Shown: piece by piece, positions 7,775 to 17,615 of the stretch
Layout of the letters: each line of letters begins with the position of its first letter
How positions within the stretch are numbered: position 1 is the stretch's first letter
DNA from: Desulfofundulus luciae
Lineage (GTDB): Bacteria; Bacillota; Desulfotomaculia; Desulfotomaculales; Desulfovirgulaceae
Length of the DNA stretch: 64,000 bases
Direction of reading: 5' to 3'
NCBI RefSeq assembly: GCF_030813795.1
Contig: NZ_JAUSUX010000004.1
Coordinates: 97,710 to 161,709 of the forward strand
The notes under the pieces: model-generated
The model's database searches: none
What the model was told of the DNA's origin: nothing
The model's input: only the letters and a program-made list of their open reading frames with translations
Translations under genes and position numbers: made by a program

Positions 7775-9251
7775 AGATAATTATACAGATAAGCCCACCG
7801 CTTCCCTCGTTGACGATGCGCTGGATGGTTTCCTGCAGTTTTGCCCGGGCATTTTCCGGCATGCGATAGAGTTTGTTTTGAATTCCTTCCCTGACCAGAT
7901 CATGTACGGACTTGCCAAATATCTCGGATTGCCAGATCTTTTGCGGGTTGGATTCAAATTCGGTGAGCATGTAACGAACCAGTTCTTCGCATTGCCGTTC
8001 AGTACCGATAATGGGAGTAATTTCGGTGGCAATATCCGCCCTGATCATGTGAATGGAAGGAGCCGTTGCCTTAAGCTTGACACCAAAGCGGCTGCCCTGG
8101 CGTATTAACTGGGGCTCCTCCAAAACCATCTCGTCCAGGCTGGGAGTTACCACCCCGTAGCCGGCTTCCCGCACTTCCGCCAGAGCCTGGGCCACCTTGT
8201 CGTACTCCCGCTTGGCCACGGCCAGTTCCTTGACCAGCCTGAACAGTTCATGGTCTCCGCTGATCTTAAAGCCGGATTCTTCGCTCAAGACCTGGAAGAA
8301 AAGCTCCTGGGGGGAGGTTATTTCAATGGCGGCCACCCCGGTACCCATGTCCATTTTGGTGATCCTGACCGACTCGACAAAATCGCAGTCTCCCAGCCTT
8401 TCCACCGCGCCGTTAATATCCCGTAAACGGCGCACGTTCTGGATGGTCTCGCGAACCGAATCCTCCACTTTTTGCCTTAACCAGTGGTTGCTGTCCAGTT
8501 CCTCCACCCATTGCGGGAGCAGTACGTTAACCTCATTGACGGGAAATTCCATCAGTACCGTTTCCAGAATAAAAAGGGCGTCCTGCTGGGTCATCTGCAG
8601 GCAGTCCACCGGCAAAACGGGAACATCGTATTTTTCGGCCAGTTCTTCGGCCAGGGCTATCGTTTGAGGGTCCCGGGGACGGGTGCTGTTCAAAAGCACC
8701 AGAAAGGGACGGTTGATGTCCTTGAACTCGACAATAACCCTCTCTTCCGCTTCAACATAATTTTCCCGTGGGATGTCGGTAATGCTACCGTCGGTGGTAA
8801 CCACCACACCCATGGTGGAGTGGTCCGCAATCACCTTGCGGGTGCCGATCTCCGCCGCCTCCTGGAAAGGAATGGGCTCGTCAAACCAGGGGGTTGATAC
8901 CATCCGCGGGCCGCTTTCATCCTCGTAGCCCAGGGCGCCATCCACCCGGTAACCCACGCAGTCAACCAGGCGCATTTTTACCTTGAGGTTGGGCGAAATG
9001 GTTATTTCCACAGCTTCATTGGGCACGAATTTGGGTTCGGTAGTCATTACCGTCCTGCCGGCACCACTCTGGGGCAGCTCATCCTTGGCCCGTTCCCGGT
9101 CGTAGGGATTTTCGATGTTCGGAATCATCAACAGCTCGGCAAAACGCTTGATAAAAGTGGACTTGCCCGTGCGGACGCCGCCACTTACGCCCAGGTAGAT
9201 ATCGCCGCCGGTACGTTCCGCGATATCCCGGAAGATATCCACTTTTTCCAT
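7773..9251 (-). CDS. spoIVA: stage IV sporulation protein A (spore coat ATPase)
   Basis: SpoIVA is the ATPase that polymerises on the outer forespore membrane as the base of the coat. The 492-residue length and N-terminus MEKVDIFRDIAERTGGDIYLG match the family. A TRAFAC-type P-loop (GVSGGVRTGKSTFIKRF, about 23-39) and a DCVGYRVDG switch region are visible. The C-terminus ends in the family's hydrophobic GGLICIII, needed for SpoVM/membrane association in Bacillus. ATG 9251 has a good GGAGG. It is monocistronic, ended by the hairpin overlapping its stop, and divergent from the LysM-NlpC/P60 gene. Confidence 0.97.
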   Translation of the reverse strand: MEKVDIFRDIAERTGGDIYLGVSGGVRTGKSTFIKRFAELLMIPNIENPYDRERAKDELPQSGAGRTVMTTEPKFVPNEAVEITISPNLKVKMRLVDCVGYRVDGALGYEDESGPRMVSTPWFDEPIPFQEAAEIGTRKVIADHSTMGVVVTTDGSITDIPRENYVEAEERVIVEFKDINRPFLVLLNSTRPRDPQTIALAEELAEKYDVPVLPVDCLQMTQQDALFILETVLMEFPVNEVNVLLPQWVEELDSNHWLRQKVEDSVRETIQNVRRLRDINGAVERLGDCDFVESVRITKMDMGTGVAAIEITSPQELFFQVLSEESGFKISGDHELFRLVKELAVAKREYDKVAQALAEVREAGYGVVTPSLDEMVLEEPQLIRQGSRFGVKLKATAPSIHMIRADIATEITPIIGTERQCEELVRYMLTEFESNPQKIWQSEIFGKSVHDLVREGIQNKLYRMPENARAKLQETIQRIVNEGSGGLICIII

Positions 9252-9342
9252 GGACGTATTCCCTCCTTAAAAGGTTTTACAGCCGGGAGCTTTCGAACCT
9301 GGTTTTTCCAATGGCATACATTAACAATATATATATATTAAA

Positions 9343-9378
9343 CCCCCGCTGGAATATGACCGGGGGTAACTTTTTTTT
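9343..9378 (+). terminator. terminator-like hairpin in the leader of the NlpC/P60 gene
   Basis: The arms cccccg and cgggggt are separated by 12-13 bases and followed four bases later by eight T. It lies in the 250-bp gap between divergent spoIVA and the NlpC/P60 gene, oriented with the latter, so it may be an attenuator. No known riboswitch aptamer was recognised upstream. Confidence 0.5.
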
Positions 9379-9503
9379 GGCGGGATTTCCACGCGGTTGG
9401 TTTTAGTTTCAGGAAAAAAATTGGTTGCCCCGGCAGGAATTCTGTTATTGGTGTCGAACAATCTTTAAAAGAAGAAGAAGTTGTCAGGAAAGGGGAGTGA
9501 TGC

Positions 9504-10370
9504 ATGAAAAGGATGCCTTGCCCGCCGGTAAAGGCAGGGCTCCTGTGGCGGGCCTTTCTGTTGGGCTTTTTACTGGTGTGCCTGGTTCCGTCGGTTTCGT
9601 GGGCTGACCTCAAGCACACGGTGGCGGCCGGTGAGACACTTTACGAACTCAGCCGGCGGTATGGGACTACCGTTGAGGCTCTGCAGGCAGCCAATGGATT
9701 AAACGGGCACCTGATCTACCCTGGTCAGACACTGATTATCCCCGGTCCGGAAAAGGCAAAGCCGACCCGGAACACCGTGGCGGCCGGCAAATATACCCGT
9801 GCCGGGGTTAACAGATACACCGTCCGTCCGGGGGATTCACTGTATGTGATTGCACAGCGTTACGGCGTGCGTGAACAGGCAATCAGGGAGGCCAATAATT
9901 TAACCTCCGACCTTATTTTTCCGGGACAGGTTCTGGTTATCCCCGGTGGCACCGCCCGGGTGTCCCCCGACCGCCAGGTTTCCCGCGGCGAAACGGCCGA
10001 CGTAAGGGCAGTACTGGCCATGGCTGTTTCCCTGCTGGGCAAGCCCTATGTCTACGGGGGCAGTGGCCCGGAAGCTTTTGACTGCTCCGGTTTTACTTCC
10101 TATGTGTTCCGGGAAACAGCAGGAATAAATTTACCCCATAACGCGGCTGCTCAAGCCCGGCTCGGCACCCGGGTTGGTCGCGATGATTTGTCCCCCGGGG
10201 ACCTGGTTTTCTTCAGCTACTACGGCAGCGGTGATATTGACCATGTAGGTATTTATGTGGGCCAGGACCGGTTTATTCATGCTTCTTCCAGACAAGGGGT
10301 AAAATATTCCTCCCTCAACGAGTCTTACTATGCCGCCAATTACCGGGGAGCAACCAGGATACTGCGTTAA
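9504..10370 (+). CDS. secreted LysM-NlpC/P60 endopeptidase
   Basis: The 288-residue exported protein has a signal peptide (basic start, hydrophobic 14-32, cleavage near SWA-D) and two LysM repeats at about 36-80 and 104-148 (each YxVxxGDSLYVIAQRYG-like). The NlpC/P60 domain spans about 167-288. Its catalytic Cys is in FDCSGFTSYVF and His in DIDHVGIYVG; the third polar residue is expected near HASSRQGVKYS. Family members cut the D-Glu-mDAP bond of peptidoglycan stem peptides. ATG 9504 has GGGGAG upstream. It stands alone and ends in a shared terminator with gpsA. No c-di-AMP aptamer was found in front, unlike the SleB-like gene at 4000. Confidence 0.92.
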   Translation: MKRMPCPPVKAGLLWRAFLLGFLLVCLVPSVSWADLKHTVAAGETLYELSRRYGTTVEALQAANGLNGHLIYPGQTLIIPGPEKAKPTRNTVAAGKYTRAGVNRYTVRPGDSLYVIAQRYGVREQAIREANNLTSDLIFPGQVLVIPGGTARVSPDRQVSRGETADVRAVLAMAVSLLGKPYVYGGSGPEAFDCSGFTSYVFRETAGINLPHNAAAQARLGTRVGRDDLSPGDLVFFSYYGSGDIDHVGIYVGQDRFIHASSRQGVKYSSLNESYYAANYRGATRILR

Positions 10371-10373
10371 TCC

Positions 10374-10405
10374 AAAAAAACGCCCGCTTTGGACAGGCGG
10401 GCGTC
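10374..10405. terminator. bidirectional terminator between NlpC/P60 gene and gpsA
   Basis: CGCCCGC (10381-10387) pairs with GCGGGCG (10397-10403). On the minus strand it is followed by a run of seven T, an ideal terminator for gpsA. On the plus strand the T-run is weaker (tctgctattt). Confidence 0.8.
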
Positions 10406-10407
10406 TG

Positions 10408-11460
10408 CTATTTCCGGGTTTTTTCACGCCACAGTGCGGCGGCCAGGGCCACCTCCTCCATTTCGCGCCGGCGGCCCCTGCTCATCAGGTTGACCACCGC
10501 TTCCCGGGGGGACAATCCCTCAAAAAGCACCCGGTACATCTGTTCGGTAATGGGCATTTCCACCCGGTACCGGGCCGCCAGGCGGTAGGCCGCCCGGGTG
10601 GTACGCACCCCTTCCACCACCATCTGTACACTGGCCACCGCTTCGGAAAGGCTCTTCCCCCGGCCGATTTCGATCCCGGCCCGGCGGTTGCGGCTGTGCA
10701 TGCTGGTGCAGGTGACAATTAAATCCCCCACCCCGGCCAGACCGGCAAAAGTGAGGGGGTTGGCTCCCATGGCCAGCCCCAGGCGGGTGATTTCGGCCAG
10801 GCCCCGGGTCATTAAAGCTGCTTTGGTGTTGTCCCCAAAACCCAGCCCGTCGGCAATACCTGTGCCCAGGGCAATAATGTTTTTCAGGGCACCCCCCAGC
10901 TCTACCCCGGCCACGTCGGGGTTGGTATAAACCCGGAAGTTGCCGGTCATGAACAGGTCCTGGGCGGCCTCTGCCGCCGCCATATCCCGGCCGGCCACCA
11001 CGACGGCGGTAGGAATTCCCCGCCCTACTTCTTCGGCGTGACTGGGTCCGGAAAGGACCACGTAACGGTTGGTTTCCTCTTCCCCGGCTTCCGCAACAAA
11101 TACCCGGGAAAGGGTGAGGAGGCTGTCTTCTTCAATGCCCTTGGCCGCATTGATCAACAGTGCCCGGGCCGGCAGGTGCGGGAGTGACGCGCGCAGGACT
11201 TCGCGAAAAGCATGGGAAGGTACGCTGAAAATAACCGCCCGGGCGTTTTTTACCACCGCGGGAAGATCCGTGGTCACACGCACGTTTTGGGGGAGAGAAA
11301 CTCCCGGCAGGTAGCGGCTGTTCTGACCTTCGGTATTAATTTGGGCGGCCAGATCCGCCCGGCGCGACCACATGTCCACCGGTATTCCTTTGCCGGCCAG
11401 CAGCACGGCCAGGGCCGTGGCCCAACTGCCGGCTCCCAGGATGGCTACCTTTTGTTTCAC
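10408..11460 (-). CDS. gpsA: NAD(P)H-dependent glycerol-3-phosphate dehydrogenase
   Basis: GpsA reduces dihydroxyacetone phosphate to sn-glycerol-3-phosphate for phospholipid synthesis. The 350-residue protein opens [20 protein letters not shown] (Rossmann), and has the substrate block NAAKGIEE and the catalytic-Lys region [22 protein letters not shown] 11460 is preferred since GGAAGGG lies nine bases upstream; a TTG nine bases earlier sits on the ribosome site. It follows plsY, so glycerol-3-phosphate synthesis and acylation are encoded side by side (der-plsY-gpsA). Confidence 0.95.
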   Translation of the reverse strand: MKQKVAILGAGSWATALAVLLAGKGIPVDMWSRRADLAAQINTEGQNSRYLPGVSLPQNVRVTTDLPAVVKNARAVIFSVPSHAFREVLRASLPHLPARALLINAAKGIEEDSLLTLSRVFVAEAGEEETNRYVVLSGPSHAEEVGRGIPTAVVVAGRDMAAAEAAQDLFMTGNFRVYTNPDVAGVELGGALKNIIALGTGIADGLGFGDNTKAALMTRGLAEITRLGLAMGANPLTFAGLAGVGDLIVTCTSMHSRNRRAGIEIGRGKSLSEAVASVQMVVEGVRTTRAAYRLAARYRVEMPITEQMYRVLFEGLSPREAVVNLMSRGRRREMEEVALAAALWREKTRK

Positions 11461-11478
11461 AACCGCCAACCCTTCCTT

Positions 11479-12051
11479 TTAACGGATTTTGGATTCGGTG
11501 CCGGCCAGCAGCCGGCGGATATTGGGCATGTGCTTGTATACGGCTATAACCGCCACCACCAGGGCAAAAGCCAGGTATTCACGGGGCCGGCGTAAAAGGA
11601 GCATCCACAGGGGCATTGAAACGGCAGCCACTATGGAACCCAGGGAGACGTAACGAAAAGCCGCCACCACTACCAGCCACAGCCCAAGGGCCAGAAGGGC
11701 GGCCGCCGGAGTAAGGCCGAGGAAAACTCCCAGGCCGGTGGCAATAATTTTTCCTCCCCTGAAGCCCAGGAATACCGGCCAGCCGTGCCCGGCGATTACG
11801 GCCAGGCCACAGGCCAGCTCGAGACCGTGTCCCCCCAGGTGACGCCCCAGGAGTACGGCCGCGAAACCCTTGCCGGTATCACCGATGAGGGCGATTGCGC
11901 CCGCCGCAGGGCCCAGGTTCCGCCAGACATTGGTGGTTCCGATATTGCCGCTGCCGTGTTGCCGGATATCTACCCCCCGGGCGCGTCCCAGCAGGTAGCC
12001 CGCGGGAATTGAGCCAATCAGATAGCTGACCACCACAGCCAGAACAGCCAT
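11479..12051 (-). CDS. plsY: acyl-phosphate:glycerol-3-phosphate acyltransferase
   Basis: PlsY is the membrane enzyme moving acyl groups from acyl-phosphate to glycerol-3-phosphate. The 190-residue protein is almost entirely hydrophobic helices and has the three conserved loops: GSIPAGYLLGR, GSGNIGTTNVWRNLG, and GHGWPVFLGFRGGK with the later phosphate loop. ATG 12051 has GGGGGGAG upstream; an in-frame TTG at 12069 is less likely and would overlap der. It lies between der and gpsA. Confidence 0.95.
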   Translation of the reverse strand: MAVLAVVVSYLIGSIPAGYLLGRARGVDIRQHGSGNIGTTNVWRNLGPAAGAIALIGDTGKGFAAVLLGRHLGGHGLELACGLAVIAGHGWPVFLGFRGGKIIATGLGVFLGLTPAAALLALGLWLVVVAAFRYVSLGSIVAAVSMPLWMLLLRRPREYLAFALVVAVIAVYKHMPNIRRLLAGTESKIR

Positions 12052-12065
12052 TTTTCTCCCCCCTT

Positions 12066-13379
12066 TCAATCCCGCTGCCGCAGTACAAAGCGGATGGGCG
12101 TTCCCTCAAAGCCAAAGGCCGCCCGGAGCTGGTTTTCCAGGTAGCGCAGGTAAGAAAAGTGCATCAACTCCGGGTAGTTGACAAACAGGATGAAAGTGGG
12201 TGGTTTTACCCCGCCCTGGGTGGCGTAGAGTATTTTCAAGCGCCGGTTTTTATCGGCCGGCGGCGGGTTATGCAAAACGGCGTCCCTGATCAGCCTGTTC
12301 AGCTCTGACGTGCTGATGCGCAAGCACTGCTGCTGTGCCACCAGGTCGACCATTTCCAAAAGCCTGTGCACCCGCTTTCCGGTAAGGGCGGAGATGAAAA
12401 CTACCGGGGCATAGGTCATGAAGGCCAGTTCCCGGCGAATCAGTTCGGTGAAGCGCTGGGAGGTACGGGTATCCTTTTCCACCAGGTCCCATTTGTTCAC
12501 TGCCAGCACGCTGGCCTTGCCCTCTTCGTGGGCATAGCCGGCAATACGCTTGTCCTGATCGGTTACGCCTTCCAGGGCGTCCAGCACCACCAGGGCCACC
12601 TCGCAGCGGTCTACCGCCCTCAAGGAACGAATTACGCTGTATTTTTCTATGGCCTCCTCTATGCGGCTCTTTCGCCGGATGCCGGCCGTATCAACCAGCA
12701 TGTAGCGGCGCCCTTCCCGCTCAAAATAGGTGTCAATGGCGTCCCGGGTGGTACCGGGGATGCCGCTCACGATCACCCGCTCTTCACCCAGAATGGCATT
12801 GACCAGGGAAGACTTGCCCACATTGGGCCGCCCGATGACGGCAATGCGGATGGTATCGGGTTCCCCTTCCTCCGCGGTTACGGGAGGCAAAACCGACACC
12901 AGGCGGTCCAGCAAGTCCCCGGTGTTCATCCCCTGGGCGGCCGAAATGGGGATGGGCTCGCCCAGGCCCAGGCGGAAAAAGTCCACAAGCTGACCGGTGC
13001 GCTGGAAATTTTCCACCTTGTTGGCCACCAGCAATACGGGCTTGCTGGTTCGCCGCAGCAGGGCGGCCACGTCCTCATCCGTACTCGTTAATCCCGCCCG
13101 GGCGTCCACCAGGAAAAGCACCACGTCGGCTTCTTCTATGGCCAGCTCTACCTGCCGCCGCACCTGCCGGGGAATATCCCCCGATTCCACAAAGTCCAGC
13201 CCGCCGGTATCTACGAGGGTAAAAACGCGCCCGGCCCACTCGGCATCCTGATAGAGCCGGTCCCGGGTTATTCCGGGCTTATCTTCCACTATGGCTATGC
13301 GGCTCCCCACCAGGCGGTTAAAAAGGGTGGATTTTCCCACATTGGGGCGCCCCACAATGGCTACTATCGGCTTTGACAA
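12066..13379 (-). CDS. der: GTPase Der (EngA)
   Basis: Der is the essential tandem-GTPase needed for 50S ribosome assembly. Its 437 residues contain two G domains. The first has [13 protein letters not shown] (9-21) and the DTGG and NKVE elements. The second has [13 protein letters not shown] (about 182-194), DTAGIRRK and NKWDLV. A C-terminal KH-like domain follows ([19 protein letters not shown]). The 5' end overlaps the upstream radical-SAM gene by 16 bases, suggesting translational coupling. Confidence 0.97.
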   Translation of the reverse strand: MSKPIVAIVGRPNVGKSTLFNRLVGSRIAIVEDKPGITRDRLYQDAEWAGRVFTLVDTGGLDFVESGDIPRQVRRQVELAIEEADVVLFLVDARAGLTSTDEDVAALLRRTSKPVLLVANKVENFQRTGQLVDFFRLGLGEPIPISAAQGMNTGDLLDRLVSVLPPVTAEEGEPDTIRIAVIGRPNVGKSSLVNAILGEERVIVSGIPGTTRDAIDTYFEREGRRYMLVDTAGIRRKSRIEEAIEKYSVIRSLRAVDRCEVALVVLDALEGVTDQDKRIAGYAHEEGKASVLAVNKWDLVEKDTRTSQRFTELIRRELAFMTYAPVVFISALTGKRVHRLLEMVDLVAQQQCLRISTSELNRLIRDAVLHNPPPADKNRRLKILYATQGGVKPPTFILFVNYPELMHFSYLRYLENQLRAAFGFEGTPIRFVLRQRD

Positions 13380-14704
13380 GGGCAGGATCCCTCCCTTTCC
13401 AAACAGGCCTCTACCAGTTCCGCCGGTCCATCAACCACTATCACGGGGCGGTCCAGGCGGCTGGAAAGTTCCGGCACAGTCATACCATCCAGAAAAACCT
13501 GCTCCGGCCGGCGCAGCATGACTGCGGGCAGGATTAAGGTTTGTCCCGGATTGCGGCATTGAAGGGCGGCTACAATGTCTTTTCCGGAAACAAGGCCGGC
13601 CACGGTCACCTGCGGTCCAAACAAACGGTTGGGGATGACGGCCAGTTCCACCGCCAGATTGTTGATTTCATTTAACCTGGCCGCCACCGGCGCCAGGACT
13701 CCTTCGGCCAGCACCCCCGTGGCCACGGTCACCCTCCGGGGGGAGGGCAGTGCCCGGGGCAGGGACCGGGAGATCTTCTCCCATTCATCCAGAAAGAGAC
13801 GCACCAGTCCCACACCGTTTTCCGTCTGGGGAAAGTCGTCGTAACGCAGGGCAGGGGGAACTTTTCTTTCCGCCAGCAGGTAAAATTCATCGCCGGCAAA
13901 AACCACCGCGTGGGCGCAGCGTTCCAGGCAATGGTCCTGCCAGGTTTGTACCTGTTCCACTACCCGGGCCGCCTCTTCCCGGGTGAAGGGCCGCAGGGGG
14001 AAAAGCCCCTCCCGGTAACGGGTGAGACCCACCGGTACTATGGCCACGGAACGTACCGCCGGCCAGAGGTTCACCAGGTCCCTCACGGTGCGTTCCAGTT
14101 CCACCCCATCGTTTATCCCCGGGCACAGGACCACCTGGGTATGCATTTCAATTCCCCCCCGGGCCAGCCGGTGCAGTTGCTCCATGATCTTGCCGGCCCG
14201 GGGGTGGCCGAGCATTTTTTCCCTTAAAGCGGGGCTGGTGGTGTGCACCGATATGTAAAGGGGGGACAACCGCAGCCGGATGATCCGTTCCAGATCCCTC
14301 TCTCTCAAGTTGGTCAGGGTAATAAAGTTCCCCTGGGTGAAGGAAAGGCGGTAGTCGTCGTCTTTTATGTACAGGGTGGGGCGCAGGCCCCGGGGCATTT
14401 GATCGACAAAACAGAAAAGGCAGCGGTTCTGGCAGCGGCGGATGGGTTCCAGTCCTCCGCCGGCAAAATCCACGCCCAGGTCGTCGTCGTAATCCTTTTC
14501 CACGTCGTAGAGCCATTCCTCACCGTTGGCTTTGATCAGGGTAAGCGTCAGTTCTTCTTCACAGGTCAAAAAGCGGTAGTCCAGAATGTCCTCCACCGGC
14601 AGGCCGTTTACGGCCACCAGCCGGTCCCCCGGTTCCATGCCCAGTTCGGCGGCAATGCTGCCGGGGGCTACTCTTTCTATTACGAGACCCTGCGCCGCCA
14701 TCAT
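13364..14704 (-). CDS. DUF512 radical-SAM protein with N-terminal PDZ domain
   Basis: About 446 residues with a PDZ-like domain ([23 protein letters not shown]), a radical-SAM cluster motif CQNRCLFCF (Cys 93, 97, 100 counting from the GTG at 14710), and the C-terminal DUF512 region. The family is widespread in anaerobic Firmicutes, often next to der as here, and its reaction is unknown to me. Because the gene overlaps der it may act in translation or ribosome biology; that is inference. ATG 14704 is taken with AAAGG upstream; GTG 14710 is an alternative. Confidence 0.85.
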   Translation of the reverse strand: MMAAQGLVIERVAPGSIAAELGMEPGDRLVAVNGLPVEDILDYRFLTCEEELTLTLIKANGEEWLYDVEKDYDDDLGVDFAGGGLEPIRRCQNRCLFCFVDQMPRGLRPTLYIKDDDYRLSFTQGNFITLTNLRERDLERIIRLRLSPLYISVHTTSPALREKMLGHPRAGKIMEQLHRLARGGIEMHTQVVLCPGINDGVELERTVRDLVNLWPAVRSVAIVPVGLTRYREGLFPLRPFTREEAARVVEQVQTWQDHCLERCAHAVVFAGDEFYLLAERKVPPALRYDDFPQTENGVGLVRLFLDEWEKISRSLPRALPSPRRVTVATGVLAEGVLAPVAARLNEINNLAVELAVIPNRLFGPQVTVAGLVSGKDIVAALQCRNPGQTLILPAVMLRRPEQVFLDGMTVPELSSRLDRPVIVVDGPAELVEACLEREGSCPCQSR

Positions 14705-14808
14705 CGTCACCTTTCGCTGGAAAAAACGTCACCATACGTAACAAAACTTTACCATACCATACGTCTGTATTATATTGTAACTTCACCCATTGTCGCAAGC
14801 CGAAACTG

Positions 14809-15172
14809 GGGATACGTCCGTATAAAGATTCAGTAGGTAACTCTGTTCTGAAAATATACTCGCCTGCCGTTTGCACGCGCTCGCTCCGTTCGCCTCGCAG
14901 GCCAAACTAGCGCTCGACCTCGGGCTCCGGCGGGGTTCCCGGCCCATTCGGCATCCATGCCTCAGGGGCCGGCCTCGGGCATCCATGCCCTCGGCCCCGC
15001 CTCCACCCTCGGTCTCGCTAAGTTTGCCCAGCACTCAACAGGCTTCGAATGATGACCGACTAAACACAATCACTTTCGAGTCTGTTGAGTGCTGGGTCAA
15101 GGTCGCTCGCTTCGTGCAAAACGGCGGCTATTTTTCCTCTATTGGTGGCGCTGAGTGCGTCATGGACGCCTG
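14809..15172. repeat. intergenic palindromic repeat, outer family 1, copy A
   Basis: The non-coding gap between the DUF512 gene and the YIEGIA partner gene holds this repeat. The outer arms are CGCCTGCCGTTTGCACG (14861-14877) and CGTGCAAAACGGCGG (15114-15128). Its flanks match copies at 26.3 kb and 34.4 kb (CCGTATAAAGATTCAGTAGG on the left, GGTGGCGCTGAGTGCGTCATGG on the right). Between outer arm and inner module this copy alone has about 130 bp of extra sequence containing GGCATCCATGCC twice. No coding potential was seen. Confidence 0.85.
15027..15096. repeat. inner CCCAGCACTCA module, copy A (70 bp)
   Basis: CCCAGCACTCAACAG at the left end is the perfect 15-base reverse complement of the right end, CTGTTGAGTGCTGGG. 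It is shorter than the 96-100 bp copies, but the extra stem bases CAACAG/CTGTTG differ from the other copies while remaining paired. Confidence 0.85.
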
Positions 15173-15229
15173 CTTTAATTTTACACGGCCCTGGGGATAC
15201 TTCAGAAAGCCACGCACCAAAGATGTTTC

Positions 15230-15409
15230 TCAGTGCTTCACAATGATGTAGACGCCGTTTTCCAGGTCGTGGACCATGGCGTCCAGGGTGCGGGCCAGAT
15301 AACGGGCCATCTTGACCTGTTCTTCCTGGTTGCGGGCAAAAAAAATAGGCGCTCCTCCGGCGACAATATCCATGTTCAAGGTTACCACGGCCAGTATGCG
15401 TTCTGCCAT
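15230..15409 (-). CDS. small partner of the YIEGIA protein (capping-complex subunit)
   Basis: A 59-residue protein starting MAERILAVVTLNMDIVAGG and ending ENGVYIIVKH. Its size, sequence and position directly after the YIEGIA gene match the small protein described as a capping subunit for YIEGIA proteins in spore formers. ATG 15409 is chosen because GGGAGAGG lies six bases upstream; the ATG at 15415 overlaps that site. It is the last gene of the DUF1614-spoIIP-YIEGIA group. Its biochemical role is not known to me. Confidence 0.7.
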   Translation of the reverse strand: MAERILAVVTLNMDIVAGGAPIFFARNQEEQVKMARYLARTLDAMVHDLENGVYIIVKH

Positions 15410-15430
15410 TGCCATCCTCTCCCTCGTCTT

Positions 15431-16321
15431 TTACCTGGCGGCCATGCGTCCCGCTTCGGTTTTCAAGGGCCTGGAGCGGGCGCTTTCCAGTACGGGAGTG
15501 CGCTTCACCGCCAGGATCAAAGCATCCATGTCCCTTTCCACCGGCACCGTGTACAGTCCCACCGCCCCGCTGTCGGGGTCGATGCGGGCCAGAGGGGTGA
15601 ATTCGGGAAGATCCACGTCCTTTTTGGTTCCCAGGAGCACCGTGACGGTGTGGGCCATGGCCTGGCGCTGTCCCAGATCATGGATGGTGGCCCGGGCATC
15701 GGCATTCTTTGGTTTGATTAAAACCGCCAGGCCTTCAGCCGTAATCTTTTCGCGCATTTCCGTTAAACCAATATTGATAAACCCTATGTTTTCCACCATG
15801 AGGATGGAATCTTTAAACCATATTCTGGCCGGGACAACCTCGCATATATCCCCGATGGTCTCCCCGGCCATAAAGGTGCGCACAAAGAGGATGGCCAGCA
15901 GGGCCATGATAACCGCCGCCGGGGTCTTCCCCAGTTCGTAGGCAATGCTGGTAAAAAGGGCGCAGGCCATGGTCAGGTAGTTGCGGGCTTCAAAGGTGCG
16001 GGCTATCCCCTCGATATAATCGCTGCCCCGCTTGACCAGCTCGTTTTCGTCCAGATGTTCCAGGGTTTTTCTTTCGATACCACGGATTTCCCGGAACTGG
16101 CTGGCAGCCAGGGCCAGAAAGGTCACCGCCGTATAATCCGGTTTCAGGATGGCCGGGATGGCCACCGCCCCCAGGGCCGAGGCAATAAAACCCAGGGACA
16201 GGTGGGAGAGATAGCCGTGGGGGTAGCCGGGATACTGGCGGTAGTCCAGCCGCAGCATGACCATGCGGGCCACAGTCCCGGCCAGTGTCCCGGCAATGAT
16301 GGTACCAAGGTAATGTTCCAA
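15431..16321 (-). CDS. YIEGIA-family membrane protein
   Basis: The family is named for the motif seen here in GSDYIEGIARTFEARNYL. The protein (about 296 residues) starts with hydrophobic segments (GTIIAGTLAGTVARMVML, SLGFIASALGAVAIPAIL), has two more near the middle (ACALFTSIAYELG, VIMALLAILFVRTF), and ends in a soluble domain. The open frame extends to 16558, but those 79 residues overlap spoIIP antiparallel to no known domain. TTG 16321 has GGGGTGGAAG upstream and starts 13 bases after the spoIIP stop. The family occurs in spore formers; its function is unclear. It is grouped with spoIIP and its small partner. Confidence 0.8.
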   Translation of the reverse strand: MEHYLGTIIAGTLAGTVARMVMLRLDYRQYPGYPHGYLSHLSLGFIASALGAVAIPAILKPDYTAVTFLALAASQFREIRGIERKTLEHLDENELVKRGSDYIEGIARTFEARNYLTMACALFTSIAYELGKTPAAVIMALLAILFVRTFMAGETIGDICEVVPARIWFKDSILMVENIGFINIGLTEMREKITAEGLAVLIKPKNADARATIHDLGQRQAMAHTVTVLLGTKKDVDLPEFTPLARIDPDSGAVGLYTVPVERDMDALILAVKRTPVLESARSRPLKTEAGRMAAR

Positions 16322-16334
16322 TTTACTTCCACCC

Positions 16335-17615
16335 CTAATCCTGGCGGATGCGTTCCAGGTGGTCCCTGGCCGCTTCGCTGGCACCGGGATCTTTATGGCC
16401 CGGGGCAGGGACATGGGTGGCTTTTTCGGCAGTGTCCAGATCGGGTTTTCTGGCCCGCCTGGGGGCAAAAAAGCTGGCAAATTCCCGGCCAAAGAAGTCG
16501 CCGAGCCTGCTTTTGGCCCTGTCCCAGCTGCCGGCGCTGATGAGCAGGAAGGCTCCACCGCCCAGCAGGGTCAAGGCGATAATCCAGCCCAGGGCTTTCC
16601 AGCTACCCGGTGTTCCTGCCGTGCGGTCGGTAATTGGTTTGGGCGCTCCTTGAGGCGGGGGCCCGGTGAGGCCGAGTACAACCGGGACGGCGTCGGCCAG
16701 GAGGGAGACGCCCCGCTCGGCCTCCTCCTTGGTATTGGTGTGCGTACCCGCTTCAATGAGCAGGGCGGTAGGCATAAGATCCTGGTTGTAGTTACCCTGG
16801 GCGGTGAAGATTTCTTTCACTATCGGCTTGTGTACGCTGTTGGCATAGGACATAAGCCTTTTGGCAAAATCAAGGTTGGCCTGCATCCGGGGGTTTTCCC
16901 GTCCCACCACCAGCCGTGCTTGAGCCACCTGCTGTTCGGAAATGTAACGCCGGTAATAGGTGGGGTCGGGCACTCCATCCCTGTGCACATCGAAAAGGGC
17001 AATAGGGTTATTTTGCATCAATCTTACTGCCGTTCTCCGGGAACGGTAGTAGGCGTTGTCATCGTGGGGGTCGTGGGGAGTTTTGTCGTAATCCACTCTC
17101 ACCCCGCCATTTTTCAAGCGGTTCACCAGGGTTTCCCCTACTTGATAGATGCCTCCTTTAAAGGGGATGGATTCCGAGCCGTCCGTAGGCACATAGGATT
17201 CATCGCTATGGGTATGGTAGATACCCACCGGCCGGGTGTTCCGGACCACCTGGACGACGGGAACCTCCAGCCGGCTGTAAAATTCGTTGTAGGCCAGCAG
17301 GTCCCTGTCCATTCCGATAAAGCGGGCGCAGGCGGTATTGCCCTGTATTCTGACCACCCGGTAATGACGGCCTTCGGCGGTGAAAATTTCGTCACCCACC
17401 GCAACCCGGCGTGAAACCAGGCTGATCACCCGGCCATGCTCGTCCTTTACCGTGCATACGTTGCCCACCCGGTGGTCGTTTTCTGCTTCTTTGAAAAAGG
17501 AAGCCAATGACCATACCGGTTGGGTGAGCCGGGAAGCCGATAAACCTACCAGCAGGGATATTCCTGCCAGCAGCAGGCCGATTCCCCAAATGATCCTGCT
17601 TTTTGCCCCGGTCAT
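16335..17615 (-). CDS. spoIIP: stage II sporulation protein P (peptidoglycan amidase/endopeptidase)
   Basis: SpoIIP works with SpoIID and SpoIIM to degrade septal peptidoglycan during engulfment. The 426-residue protein has an N-terminal membrane anchor (IIWGIGLLLAGISLLVGL) and zinc-amidase motifs VGIYHTHSDESY, FDVHRDG and LIEAGTHTNT. It also has a second hydrophobic segment near 345 (IALTLLGGGAFLLI) followed by a charged tail of about 65 residues. That tail is longer than I expect for the family. The ATG overlaps the stop of the DUF1614 gene (ATGA). spoIIP is next to gpr in Bacillus, so this neighbourhood differs. Confidence 0.93.
   Translation of the reverse strand: MTGAKSRIIWGIGLLLAGISLLVGLSASRLTQPVWSLASFFKEAENDHRVGNVCTVKDEHGRVISLVSRRVAVGDEIFTAEGRHYRVVRIQGNTACARFIGMDRDLLAYNEFYSRLEVPVVQVVRNTRPVGIYHTHSDESYVPTDGSESIPFKGGIYQVGETLVNRLKNGGVRVDYDKTPHDPHDDNAYYRSRRTAVRLMQNNPIALFDVHRDGVPDPTYYRRYISEQQVAQARLVVGRENPRMQANLDFAKRLMSYANSVHKPIVKEIFTAQGNYNQDLMPTALLIEAGTHTNTKEEAERGVSLLADAVPVVLGLTGPPPQGAPKPITDRTAGTPGSWKALGWIIALTLLGGGAFLLISAGSWDRAKSRLGDFFGREFASFFAPRRARKPDLDTAEKATHVPAPGHKDPGASEAARDHLERIRQD

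Noticed and set aside
16322..16558. 79-residue N-terminal extension of the YIEGIA protein
   Set aside because: It overlaps the spoIIP end, is Pro-rich with no homologous character, and the TTG at 16321 has a proper ribosome site.
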